NCBI RefSeq assembly: GCF_002931075.1
Contig: NZ_PSTQ01000005.1
Location: 165,542 to 229,541, forward strand
DNA: 64,000 nucleotides
DNA from: Pseudoclavibacter sp. AY1F1
GTDB lineage: Bacteria; Actinomycetota; Actinomycetes; Actinomycetales; Microbacteriaceae
Direction of reading: 5' to 3'
Positions 1-7,811 of the stretch are shown one piece after another. Within the stretch, counting starts at the first letter, position 1, and each line of letters begins with the position of its first letter. The notes below the pieces were generated by a model that worked only from the letters and a program-made list of their open reading frames with translations, was not told where the DNA came from and did not search any database. The position numbers and the translations under genes are program-made.

Positions 1-2
1 CC

Positions 3-230
3 AACCTCGCGATCGTGCTCGTGGGTCTCGGTGTCCGTTCGCTGTCGATGGCTCCTCCCGCGTTTGTCGAGGTCCGTGCCGCGCTCAAGCGCGTCACCCT
101 CGAGCAGGCGAAGGAAATCGCACACCTCGCGATCTTCGCGAAGTCGGCCGTCGAGGCCAAGGGTCGCGTCGTGGACGCGCTCGCAACGCGCGGCGTCATC
201 ACGACCGCAGTGCCGGTCGTCGAGGTCTAG
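3..230 (+). CDS. ptsI: Phosphoenolpyruvate-protein phosphotransferase (PTS enzyme I), C-terminal fragment
   Basis: The first 75 codons continue from outside the window and end at TAG 228-230. The fragment carries the end of the PEP-binding barrel: the stretch GLGVRSLSMAPPAF matches the family pattern GLG.DELSM.P, followed by the usual helical tail. Enzyme I takes phosphate from PEP and hands it to HPr in the cytoplasm, feeding all PTS permeases. Two possible clients lie in this window: a lone EIIA after add and a beta-glucoside EIIBCA near 46-48 kb. The N-terminal swivel domain with the phosphorylated His is not visible. A strong hairpin follows, so ptsI ends its transcription unit here. Confidence 0.85.
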   Translation, partial: NLAIVLVGLGVRSLSMAPPAFVEVRAALKRVTLEQAKEIAHLAIFAKSAVEAKGRVVDALATRGVITTAVPVVEV

Positions 231-278
231 CCACTTTCTCAAGGCTCGGCGGTTGGCCGCCAGGCCGAGCAGGCTCTC

Positions 279-316
279 AGCGGGGTGCATCCGGGTTCTT
301 CCGGGTGCACCCCGCT
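279..316 (+). terminator. Terminator hairpin after ptsI
   Basis: The arms AGCGGGGTGCA and TGCACCCCGCT pair perfectly and extend through CCGG/CCGG after a T/G mismatch, around a GTTCTT loop. A short T-rich stretch (TTTGCT) follows. Confidence 0.8.
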
Positions 317-422
317 TTGCTGCGTGGTCGGCGTCTGCCGTCTGCCGTCTGCCGCCTATCGCCCACCGCGCCATCCCGAGTCACGAGCGGACGCTCGACC
401 GGCACTGCGAGCACCTGGCGCG

Positions 423-428
423 TATAGT
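423..428 (+). promoter_or_regulatory. Candidate -10 element for metNIQ
   Basis: TATAGT lies 30 nt before the metN ATG. A GGAG ribosome-binding site (450-453) falls between them, so this mRNA would carry a short leader. No convincing -35 was seen, and no SAM riboswitch fold is apparent in the short upstream region. Confidence 0.4.
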
Positions 429-458
429 TGTACAGAATCCAAAAACAATGGAGTGTGC

Positions 459-1199
459 ATGCCAGACCCCGGCCCCGTGGCCGCTCTCGAACGCGTCACC
501 GTGCGATACGGGGCGGGTGAGCCAGCGCTCGACGGCATCGATCTTGAGATCCGCCGCGGTGAGATCATCGGCATCGTGGGAGAGTCGGGTGCGGGAAAGT
601 CGACACTTTTGCGCCTCCTGGATGCTGACGAGACGCCGAGCGAGGGGCGGGTCCTCATCGAAGGAACCGACCCGGCAACCATGCGTGAGCGAGACCGGCG
701 GGGGCTTCGCCGCCGCATCGGCATGGTGTTCCAGAGCTTCAACCTGCTCGCGAACCTCACGGCGCGACAGAACGTCGAGCTGCCGCTGCGTTTGCAGCGC
801 CGTCGAGATTCCGCCCTGGTGACCGAACTGCTCGACTACGTGGGGCTCAGCGACCGCGGCGGGGACTACCCGGCGCAGCTCTCGGGCGGGCAGAAGCAGC
901 GTGTGGCCATCGCGCGGGCCCTCGTGACGAGGCCGCCGCTGCTGCTCTGCGACGAGCCGACGTCCGCGCTCGACGAGCGCACGACCAGCGACATCCTTCG
1001 CCTGCTCGCTGCGACTCGCGACGACTTCGGCACGACCATCGCCCTCGTCACGCACGAGCTCGCCGCGGTGAAAGCGATCTGCGACCGGGCGGCGATCCTC
1101 GACAGGGGCCACTTGCAGGGGATCGTCGCGGTGGAGCACAGCGCGAGGGACGACCGCGGCTCGTACGTCGAGCACGCGAAACGGGTGCTCGGGTCGTGA
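459..1199 (+). CDS. metN: ABC transporter ATP-binding protein, methionine-uptake (MetN) type
   Basis: A 246-residue ATPase with Walker A GESGAGKST, signature LSGGQKQR, Walker B LLLCDEPTSALD and H-loop THE. It powers import by the permease and lipoprotein encoded next. The start at ATG 459 is preferred because GGAG sits 5 nt upstream; an earlier in-frame start at 285 would lie inside the ptsI terminator. MetN proteins often carry a C-terminal ACT-like (NIL) sensing domain, making them about 340 residues; this one stops after the ATPase and about 25 extra residues, so that feedback domain is absent. Methionine specificity is inferred from gene order and the NlpA-type binding protein. Confidence 0.8.
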   Translation: MPDPGPVAALERVTVRYGAGEPALDGIDLEIRRGEIIGIVGESGAGKSTLLRLLDADETPSEGRVLIEGTDPATMRERDRRGLRRRIGMVFQSFNLLANLTARQNVELPLRLQRRRDSALVTELLDYVGLSDRGGDYPAQLSGGQKQRVAIARALVTRPPLLLCDEPTSALDERTTSDILRLLAATRDDFGTTIALVTHELAAVKAICDRAAILDRGHLQGIVAVEHSARDDRGSYVEHAKRVLGS

Positions 1200-1879
1200 T
1201 GGAGCTCATCGACAGCATCGTGACCTCTCTCACGGCCAACGCCGACGCTATCTGGCAGGCGCTCGGCGAGACGGGCTACATGCTCGCGTTCTCGCTGGTC
1301 GCCGCGATCGTGCTCGGGTTGCCGCTCGGCGTGCTCATCTACCTGACCAGGCCGGGGGGAGTGCGCCAGAACCGTGCGCTGTGGCGGGTCGCGAACCTCT
1401 ACGTCACCGTGGTCCGCTCCTTCCCGTTCCTGCTGTTCGTGGTGTTCCTCATCCCGCTGACCCGCCTCGTGTTCGGTACGACCTTCGGCACGCAGGCAGC
1501 GACGTTCCCGCTGTGCTTCGTCGGTGTCGCGATCTACGCTCGGCTCGTCGAGCAGATCCTGCTCGAGGTGCCTTCAGGCGTGCTGTATGCGGCGAGGTCG
1601 ATGGGCGCGAACACGGGCCAGGTCGTCACGCGATTCCTCTTCGTGGAAGCGCGCAGCGGCCTGGTCTACGCGCTCACCTCCGCGGCGATCAGCCTGCTCT
1701 CGTATTCGACGGTGCTCGGAGTCGTCGGAGGCGGTGGGCTCGGGGACTTCGCCCTGCGCTACGGCTACCAGGAATACGACTACCCGCTCATGTACACGAC
1801 GATCGTTATCGTCATCGTGTGCGTGCAGCTGCTCCAGACGGGCGGACACCGGCTCTCGGTGGCGCTCGACCGTCGCTGA
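1199..1879 (+). CDS. metI: ABC transporter permease, MetI type
   Basis: A 226-residue permease with about five membrane helices. The BPD-type cytoplasmic loop is at YAARSMGANTGQVVTRFLF, matching the EAA motif that docks the ATPase. The ATG overlaps the metN stop by one base (TGATG); a GTG one codon earlier is also possible. This indicates translational coupling. The 217-230 residue length is normal for MetI. Confidence 0.82.
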   Translation: MELIDSIVTSLTANADAIWQALGETGYMLAFSLVAAIVLGLPLGVLIYLTRPGGVRQNRALWRVANLYVTVVRSFPFLLFVVFLIPLTRLVFGTTFGTQAATFPLCFVGVAIYARLVEQILLEVPSGVLYAARSMGANTGQVVTRFLFVEARSGLVYALTSAAISLLSYSTVLGVVGGGGLGDFALRYGYQEYDYPLMYTTIVIVIVCVQLLQTGGHRLSVALDRR

Positions 1880-1949
1880 GCGGCCCCGACATCCTCCATC
1901 CAGTCCCGACCGAATCTCCGTTGCACGACGCGAAAAGGAACCAACAGCC

Positions 1950-2765
1950 ATGACACTTCGACCACGCACGATCGGGGCGGCGCTGGCCGTCGCATCCCTC
2001 GCCCTCCTCACGGCCGGATGCGCCCCGTCTGCCGGTCAGGCGAACGGCGGTGCCGACGTCGTCACGATCAAAGTTGCGGCCACCGTGACCCCAATGACGG
2101 ACGTCGTCGAGGCGGCGGCCGAAGCCATCGAGGACGGCTACGAGATCGAGCTTGTTCCCGTCTCCGACTATGTGCAGCCGAACGTGCTCGTGGAGAACGG
2201 CGAGATCGACGCCAACTTCGTGCAGTTCGTGCCGTTCATGGAGGAGTTCAACACGAAGAACGACGCGTCGCTCGCGGGCGTGCAGCCGATCTACTCGACG
2301 GTCGTCGCGTTCTACTCCAAGAGTCTGGGCTCACTCGACGAGCTGCCGCAGGGCGGCAGCGTCGTCATCCCGAACGACAGCGCCAACGCGGCTCGCGCAC
2401 TACAGTTGCTCGCCGACGATGGCGTCATCACGCTCGACGAGGGTGTCGAGCGATTCAAAGGCAAGGTTGCTGACATCACTGAGAATCCCCGGGAGCTGAC
2501 GATCACGCAGGTCGACCTGCTCCAGCTCAACACGGCCTACGAGGAGGCGGATGCGGTCTTCAACCTGCCGTCGTTTGCGCGTCAGCTCGGGTTGACGCCC
2601 GTCGACAACGGGCTCGCGGTCGAGCAGGATCCTCAGTTCGCGGTCACGCTCGTGACGCGCGAGGACAAGCTCGGCACCCCGAAGATCGCTGCGCTCGAGA
2701 AGGCGTTCACGAGCGACAAGGTGCGGGAGACGCTCGAGTCGCTGGACGTGCCGCCCGCGTTCTAA
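1950..2765 (+). CDS. metQ: Substrate-binding lipoprotein, NlpA/MetQ family
   Basis: A 271-residue precursor with an N-terminal signal (MTLRPRTIGAALAVASLALL) and a lipobox ending TAGC, so it is predicted to be a membrane-anchored binding protein for the MetNI importer. Family signatures include VPVSDYVQPNVLVENGEIDA and FVQFVPFMEEFN near residues 70-100, and IPNDSANAARALQLL near 135. AAAAGGAA sits about 9 nt before the ATG. It is the last gene of metNIQ; D- or L-methionine is the likely ligand by family. Confidence 0.85.
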   Translation: MTLRPRTIGAALAVASLALLTAGCAPSAGQANGGADVVTIKVAATVTPMTDVVEAAAEAIEDGYEIELVPVSDYVQPNVLVENGEIDANFVQFVPFMEEFNTKNDASLAGVQPIYSTVVAFYSKSLGSLDELPQGGSVVIPNDSANAARALQLLADDGVITLDEGVERFKGKVADITENPRELTITQVDLLQLNTAYEEADAVFNLPSFARQLGLTPVDNGLAVEQDPQFAVTLVTREDKLGTPKIAALEKAFTSDKVRETLESLDVPPAF

Positions 2766-2831
2766 GGGATGTGCCCGTTGGCAGTTCTCGCGGCCCGTCG
2801 ATTTGCCACCTCGGCTCCATCGACGTCGATC

Positions 2832-2887
2832 GCTGCCCGGCGATTCTCCCTCTGAGCGCCCGCTCAGAGGGCGAATCGCCGGGCAGC
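2832..2887. terminator. Long inverted repeat between convergent metQ and the ketosynthase gene
   Basis: The arms run from 2832-2856 and 2863-2887, with a single mismatch (T2847/C2872) in 25 positions and a CGCCCG loop. It is placed so that it could stop transcription from both sides. There is no T-run. Confidence 0.75.
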
Positions 2888-2966
2888 GATTATGTTGCTG
2901 AGCAGGCTCGGGATCGGCGAGGGAGCGAAGCGACCTGGTCCGGCGGCCGCGGCGGCGTGCGAGAAG

Positions 2967-4211
2967 TCAGGCGTTGTGCTCGCGCAGCAGGAGCGAGGCA
3001 TTGTGCCCGCCGAAGCCGAACGAGTTCGACAGCACGGTGCGGATGCGCGCGGGCCGTGCTTCGTGGGCGACCACGTCGAGTTCGGGGAACTCCGGGTCGT
3101 CGAGGTTGAGGGTCGGCGGGATCACCGAATCGCGCATCGTCAGCAGCGAGATGACGGCTTCGAGAGCCCCGGCGGCTCCAAGGAGGTGGCCCGTGGCTGA
3201 CTTGTTGGCCGTCACGGGGACCTCGCCGAGGCGGGCGCCCAGAAGCCCGCGCAGGGCGGTCGCCTCCATGGCGTCGTTCAGCGGGGTGCTTGTGCCGTGT
3301 GCATTGACGTGGTCGAGGTCGCTTGCGTCGATGCGGGCGTCGTCGAGGGCCGCTCGCATGGCGTCGAGGGCGCCGCTGCCGTCGGGTCTCGGCGCTGTCG
3401 GGTGGTAGGCGTCCGACGTCGCGCCGTAGCCGGCGACCTCGCCCAAGATCTCAGCACCGCGTGCGAGCGCAGTCTCCTCTGACTCGATGAGCAGGGCTGC
3501 CGCGCCGGCCGCCATGACAAACCCGTGGCGACCGCGGTCGAAGGGCCTGCTGGCCGTCTCCGGTGCGTCCTCGTGTCCGAGTGCTAGGGCGCCGAGGGTC
3601 GCGTTGACGGCCAAGTTGACCCGGTTGAGGCAGTCATCGGCCGCGACGACAAGCACGGCGTCGGCGTAGCCGTGGCGGATGCTGCGCATCGCCTCGCCGA
3701 GCGCGACGGTGCCGCTTGCGCACGTCGCGGAGAGCCCAGCGCTCGCGCCACGCGCCCCGTAGCGCTCGCTGAGGTAGGCGGCCGCCGCGTCCGGGCCGCC
3801 GTAGACGACAACCCCCGGCGGCACTCTGCGCGGCCCGGAGGCGTCGAGGATACGCGCGGCGTCCTGCGTGAGCGAGACGGGGCCCGAGCCGGTCGCGATG
3901 GTCACGGCGAATCTCGTCGCGTCGAACGGAAGCGAGCCCGGCGTGATGCTGGTCGAGCGCATCGCTTCGCCTGCCGCCGCGATGGCGTAGTGCGCGTGGC
4001 GGTCCAGGCGTGCGACGTCACGCTTCGGTAAGTGCGCCGCGGCGTCGAAGCCGCGCACCTCTCCGGCTACGCGCACGGCGAGGTCGGAGACATCGACGCT
4101 CTCGACGAGCCCGATGCCGCTCTTGCCGGCGAGGAGCGACGGCCAGGTGCTCGCGATATCGAGCCCGTTGGGGGTCACGGCGCCGACGGCGGTGACGACG
4201 GCGCGCCTCAC
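2967..4211 (-). CDS. Beta-ketoacyl-ACP synthase II-like ketosynthase (FabF family)
   Basis: A 414-residue thiolase-fold condensing enzyme with the full KAS II triad: C164 (SATCASGT), H305 (NAHGTSTPLND) and H342 (KSATGHLLGAAG), plus K337; these positions nearly coincide with E. coli FabF. The GTG start overlaps the stop of the upstream acyl-ligase by 4 nt (GTGA), so the two are translationally coupled. No ACP, KR, DH or ER gene is adjacent, so it does not sit in a general fatty-acid operon. Pairing with an AMP-forming ligase suggests condensation of a dedicated acyl starter, but product and carrier are unknown. Confidence 0.82.
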   Translation of the reverse strand: MRRAVVTAVGAVTPNGLDIASTWPSLLAGKSGIGLVESVDVSDLAVRVAGEVRGFDAAAHLPKRDVARLDRHAHYAIAAAGEAMRSTSITPGSLPFDATRFAVTIATGSGPVSLTQDAARILDASGPRRVPPGVVVYGGPDAAAAYLSERYGARGASAGLSATCASGTVALGEAMRSIRHGYADAVLVVAADDCLNRVNLAVNATLGALALGHEDAPETASRPFDRGRHGFVMAAGAAALLIESEETALARGAEILGEVAGYGATSDAYHPTAPRPDGSGALDAMRAALDDARIDASDLDHVNAHGTSTPLNDAMEATALRGLLGARLGEVPVTANKSATGHLLGAAGALEAVISLLTMRDSVIPPTLNLDDPEFPELDVVAHEARPARIRTVLSNSFGFGGHNASLLLREHNA

Positions 4212-5746
4212 AGCCGCACCGCCTCTCCAGCGGTGACGAGGTCGAGGACTGCAGCGCGGCGGATCTTCCCACCGGCCGTGCGCGGGAGGAGCTGTGCGCG
4301 GTAGAGACGGTGGGGCACGAACTGGGGTGCGAGGTGCGCGCGCAGATGGCCGAGCATCTGCGCCTTGCTGGGCAGCGCATCCGCCTCGCCTTCGACGACA
4401 ACCGCGACGATCGCGCCGAGCTTGCTGTCGGGCAGCGCAACGGCGCAGCACATTTCGCAGCCGGGCAGTGAGGCGAGCGCGCGTTCGACCTGGGGGAGGG
4501 ACACCTTGTGCCCGCCGGAGACGGCGACGTCGCCGGCCCGGCCGAGCAGCTGGATGCGCCCGTTCGCGAACGCCGCGAGGTCGTTGACGCTCGCCCAGCC
4601 GTCGGCGTCGGTGATGCGGTCCGCGCTCGTCGCGGAGAGGTAGCGCTCGACTGCCGAGCCCACGCGGATGTGCAGGGTGCCGGTCTCGCCGGCAGGCACC
4701 TCAGCCCCCGCTTCGTCCCGCACGCTCACCTCGACGCCACCGAACGGAGTCAGGTTGGTGCCGTCACCCTCGTCGCTGAAGCCGATGAAGCCGATCTCTG
4801 AGGCCCCGTAGTAGCTGCGCAGGTGCGCCTCGGGAACGGCTTCCTCGAAGCCGCGGCGGATGTGCTCCGGCTGGTTCGCCCCGCCCGTGATGACCTCGAC
4901 CAGCGAGTCGAGCGGCAGGTGCCCGCGGCGGGACGCCTGCAGGACGGCAAGCAGCATGGCCGGCACCCCGACGAGGCGCTCCACGTGCTCACCCGCGATC
5001 GTGCGAGCCGCGGCCTGCGCGTCGAAGCCGCTCTGCAGGTAAAGGGAGCCACCCGTTGCGAGCACCTCCACAAGCGCGTAGAGGGTGAGGCTGTAGGACA
5101 GGGGGCCGGGCGCGATTGTGGATCGTCCGTCGGCGGTGCCGAGGTACCGGCGGCTGATGTTGACGTTGTGGTCCCAGCTGCCGCGGGTGCGCAGGAAGCC
5201 CTTGGGCAGGTCGGTGGTGCCGGAGGTGAACAGGAGCAGGAAGGGCTCGTCGCGTGGCCGAACCTCGGGCCCGGGCGCTCCCTGACCACGCGTTGAGAGT
5301 GCATCCGTTGCGACTGCGTCGAACGCTGCCAGCGAGGTGACCATGCCTCCCCACGAAGCTGCGTCGAGCTGCGCCTCGAACTCGGGATCATCGGTGATGA
5401 CCAGCGAGGGTTCCACCCGGCGAAGGATCTCGAGGCGGTGCTCGAGTGGCCAGAGCGGGTCGAGCACTGCGGCCACCGCGCGGAAGCTGACGACGCCGGT
5501 CAGGAGCCTGGCGGCATCGAAAGCCTGCGAGAGGGAGACCGCGACGATGGGCACGCCGTGCGTCTCGGTTGCGGATGCGCCGCTCGCGATCGGCTCGGCC
5601 GAGCCGAGCAGCGTCTCGACGCCGGCCCGCACGGCCTTGCACGAGAGGATGAGATCGCCGTAACTGAGCCGCTGGCCGTCACCGGCAATCGCAGTGCGGG
5701 TGGGCCAGCGGGTGGCAGTTTCGATGAGCGTGCGAGTGATGGGCAC
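4208..5746 (-). CDS. AMP-forming acyl-CoA synthetase / acyl-acid ligase (ANL superfamily)
   Basis: A 512-residue adenylating enzyme. The P-loop is FTSGTTDLPKG near residue 175, the adenine site is YYGASEIG near 315, the hinge region is near GRAGDVAVSGGHKV, and the catalytic lysine is in GGKIRRAA near the C-terminus. It should activate a carboxylic acid with ATP and transfer it to CoA or a carrier. Start GTG 5746 has no Shine-Dalgarno but has TAGACT 6 nt upstream, suggesting a leaderless mRNA. It heads a two-gene operon with the ketosynthase. MenE-like O-succinylbenzoate ligases share this length, but no other menaquinone gene is near, so the substrate is open. Confidence 0.8.
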   Translation of the reverse strand: MPITRTLIETATRWPTRTAIAGDGQRLSYGDLILSCKAVRAGVETLLGSAEPIASGASATETHGVPIVAVSLSQAFDAARLLTGVVSFRAVAAVLDPLWPLEHRLEILRRVEPSLVITDDPEFEAQLDAASWGGMVTSLAAFDAVATDALSTRGQGAPGPEVRPRDEPFLLLFTSGTTDLPKGFLRTRGSWDHNVNISRRYLGTADGRSTIAPGPLSYSLTLYALVEVLATGGSLYLQSGFDAQAAARTIAGEHVERLVGVPAMLLAVLQASRRGHLPLDSLVEVITGGANQPEHIRRGFEEAVPEAHLRSYYGASEIGFIGFSDEGDGTNLTPFGGVEVSVRDEAGAEVPAGETGTLHIRVGSAVERYLSATSADRITDADGWASVNDLAAFANGRIQLLGRAGDVAVSGGHKVSLPQVERALASLPGCEMCCAVALPDSKLGAIVAVVVEGEADALPSKAQMLGHLRAHLAPQFVPHRLYRAQLLPRTAGGKIRRAAVLDLVTAGEAVRL

Positions 5747-5752
5747 CCGTCG

Positions 5753-5758
5753 AGTCTA
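5753..5758 (-). promoter_or_regulatory. -10 element, leaderless ligase/ketosynthase operon
   Basis: TAGACT on the minus strand, 6 nt before GTG 5746. Transcription would begin at or next to the start codon. Confidence 0.55.
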
Positions 5759-5799
5759 GGACGCCAACTTGCCGGCCGGAGCGCCCAGCCCCCAGCTCG

Positions 5800-6864
5800 T
5801 CAGTCGACGGAGCCGTTCCTCAGCTCGCGACCCCTCGTGATGTCCTTCTCGATCTGCTCGAGCCGCTTGAGGCTCGCCTTCGTGTCGCGAGGTGGCAGCT
5901 GGATGCTCTGCTCCGCCGGGATACCACCGCGCAGCTGTCGCACTCGCTCGATCTCCGCGTCGCACTGCGCGCCGAACAGGAGCGCGAGGTTCACGATCCA
6001 GAGCCACAGCAAGCCGATGATGACGCCGGCCACGCTGCCGTAGAGGCGTTCGTAGCTGCTGAAGTTCGCGACGTAGAAGAAGAACCCCGCGCTCGCGACG
6101 CCGGTCACGAAGAGCGCGATGAAGGCACCGAGCGTCATCCACTTGAACTTCGGCAGCTTCACGTTGGGCGTTCCGTAGAAGAGCACGGCGATCATGACGA
6201 TCACCACCAGCAGGACGATGGGCCACCGCGCGACGCTCCACACGGCGAGTGACGCGTCGCCGAGGCCAATGAGGCCGCCGACCGCAGAAGCCACCGGGCC
6301 GGAGAGCGCGAGGATCGCGAAGATGACGAGCATCAGCACGAGCAGGACGATCGTCCACAGCATCATGATGGGGCGAAGCTTCCAGAACGGGCGGCCCTCG
6401 TCGATCTCGTAGACCGTGTTCATGGCGTGCGAGAAGCAGTTGACGTAGCCGGACGCCGACCAGAGCGCTCCGAGGAGACCGACCACAAACGCGGTCCCGG
6501 CGCCGCTCGACTCGCCAAGCTGCTCCACCGTATTGCGGAGCGTCTCGGCGAACGTCGGGTCAGCCAGATGCGTCGCCATCTCGTCGATGAACGAGACGGC
6601 CGTCTCAGTGAGGCCGAAGAGGCCGATGACCGACATCAGTGCGAGCAGAGCGGGGAAGAGCCCGAGCAGCATGTAGAACGTGAGCGCGGCGGCGAGCACG
6701 GTGCTCTTGTCGCGCAGGAACTCGCGGATGGCGCGCATCAGGATGTATCGCCAGGCGGGCTTCAGAACGGGTCCGAGCCCTTCCGGCTTCCGCGGGTCGC
6801 GTGCATCCGGCGCGGTCTGCGCTTTGACGACGCTGGTCTCGTGGGGTGAGCCGGGGGTGGTCAT
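5800..6864 (-). CDS. YihY/BrkB family membrane protein
   Basis: A 354-residue inner-membrane protein with about six helices. Family features include REFLRDKSTVLAAALTFYML at the first helix, the GALWSASGYVNCFSHAMNTVYE block near residue 150, and GSVAGVIIGLLWLWIVNLALLFG in the last helices. The hydrophilic C-terminal tail is charged and cytoplasmic by prediction. The family was once called ribonuclease BN by mistake; its role is unknown. The ATG at 6864 follows TAGCCT by 6 nt, consistent with a leaderless single-gene mRNA. It is separated from the sdh operon by a perfect 17-bp hairpin. Confidence 0.8.
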   Translation of the reverse strand: MTTPGSPHETSVVKAQTAPDARDPRKPEGLGPVLKPAWRYILMRAIREFLRDKSTVLAAALTFYMLLGLFPALLALMSVIGLFGLTETAVSFIDEMATHLADPTFAETLRNTVEQLGESSGAGTAFVVGLLGALWSASGYVNCFSHAMNTVYEIDEGRPFWKLRPIMMLWTIVLLVLMLVIFAILALSGPVASAVGGLIGLGDASLAVWSVARWPIVLLVVIVMIAVLFYGTPNVKLPKFKWMTLGAFIALFVTGVASAGFFFYVANFSSYERLYGSVAGVIIGLLWLWIVNLALLFGAQCDAEIERVRQLRGGIPAEQSIQLPPRDTKASLKRLEQIEKDITRGRELRNGSVD

Positions 6865-6870
6865 AGAAGA

Positions 6871-6876
6871 AGGCTA
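6871..6876 (-). promoter_or_regulatory. -10 element, leaderless yihY-like gene
   Basis: TAGCCT on the minus strand, 6 nt before ATG 6864. Confidence 0.55.
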
Positions 6877-6949
6877 GGCGCGGTCGGCTCACACATCACG
6901 GAGGGCGCGCGCTGGGCACGCACCTGACAGTCGGAACCTGCCTGAGACA

Positions 6950-6987
6950 GTGAGAGGGAGCAGCCGAGACCGGCTGCTCCCTCTCAC
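6950..6987 (-). terminator. Terminator of the sdh operon
   Basis: A perfect 17-bp stem (6950-6966 with 6971-6987) and an AGAC loop, 49 nt past the sdhB stop. Confidence 0.85.
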
Positions 6988-7035
6988 TTACGATCCGTTG
7001 GCTTGCGAGCCTTGACGGCCTGCGAGCTCTGACGA

Positions 7036-7797
7036 CTAGACGCGGCCCTTGAGCATCGCCTGCTTGACCTCGGCGATTGCCTTCGTCACCTGGATGCCAC
7101 GCGGGCAGGCCTCGGTGCAGTTGAAGGTCGTGCGGCAGCGCCAGACGCCCTCACGGTCGTTGAGGATGTCGAGGCGAACCTTCGCGTCTTCGTCGCGGGA
7201 GTCGAAGATGAAGCGGTGCGCGTTCACGATCGCTGCCGGGCCGAAGTACTGGCCGTCGGTCCAGAACACGGGGCACGACGTGGTGCACGCGGCGCACAGG
7301 ATGCACTTCGTGGTGTCGTCGAAGCGCTCGCGGTCGGCGATCGACTGGAAGCGCTCCTTGCCCTTCTCGGGCTTCGAGGTCGTCTGCAGGAACGGCTGCA
7401 CCTCGCGGAACGCCTCGAAGAACGGCTCCATGTCGACGATGAGGTCCTTCTCGAGGGGAAGTCCCTTGATGGCCTCGACGTAGATGGGCTTCGAGATGTC
7501 GAGGTCCTTGACCAGCGTCTTGCAGGCGAGGCGGTTGCGGCCGTTGATGCGCATGGCGTCCGAACCGCAGATGCCGTGCGCGCAGGAGCGACGGAAGGCG
7601 AGCGAGCCGTCCTGGTCCCACTTGATGCGGTGCAGCGCGTCGAGGATGCGGTCGGTCGGATACATCTCGACGTCGAAGGCCTGCCAGTACGGCTCTGTGT
7701 CCGTCTCGGGGCTGTACCGGCGAACGTTGAGCGTCACCGTGAACGGCTTGGGAGCCTCGATGGGAGCCTCGGGTGCTTCAGTTGTTGCAGCAGTCAT
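7036..7797 (-). CDS. sdhB: Succinate dehydrogenase iron-sulfur subunit
   Basis: A 253-residue subunit linking the flavin to the quinone site. The [2Fe-2S] cysteines lie in SCAHGICGSD and a later NRLAC; the [4Fe-4S] ligands are in CILCAACTTSCP; the [3Fe-4S] ligands are in CRTTFNCTEACP. Start ATG 7797 gives a normal length with a short acidic/Ala-Pro N-terminal tail, and lies 14 nt after the sdhA stop. It is the last gene of sdhCDAB. Confidence 0.95.
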   Translation of the reverse strand: MTAATTEAPEAPIEAPKPFTVTLNVRRYSPETDTEPYWQAFDVEMYPTDRILDALHRIKWDQDGSLAFRRSCAHGICGSDAMRINGRNRLACKTLVKDLDISKPIYVEAIKGLPLEKDLIVDMEPFFEAFREVQPFLQTTSKPEKGKERFQSIADRERFDDTTKCILCAACTTSCPVFWTDGQYFGPAAIVNAHRFIFDSRDEDAKVRLDILNDREGVWRCRTTFNCTEACPRGIQVTKAIAEVKQAMLKGRV

Positions 7798-7811
7798 TCG
7801 ATGCGCCCTTC

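Noticed and set aside
320..458. A SAM riboswitch before metN
   Set aside because: The space between the ptsI terminator and metN is short and no SAM-I or SAM-IV fold could be drawn by eye.
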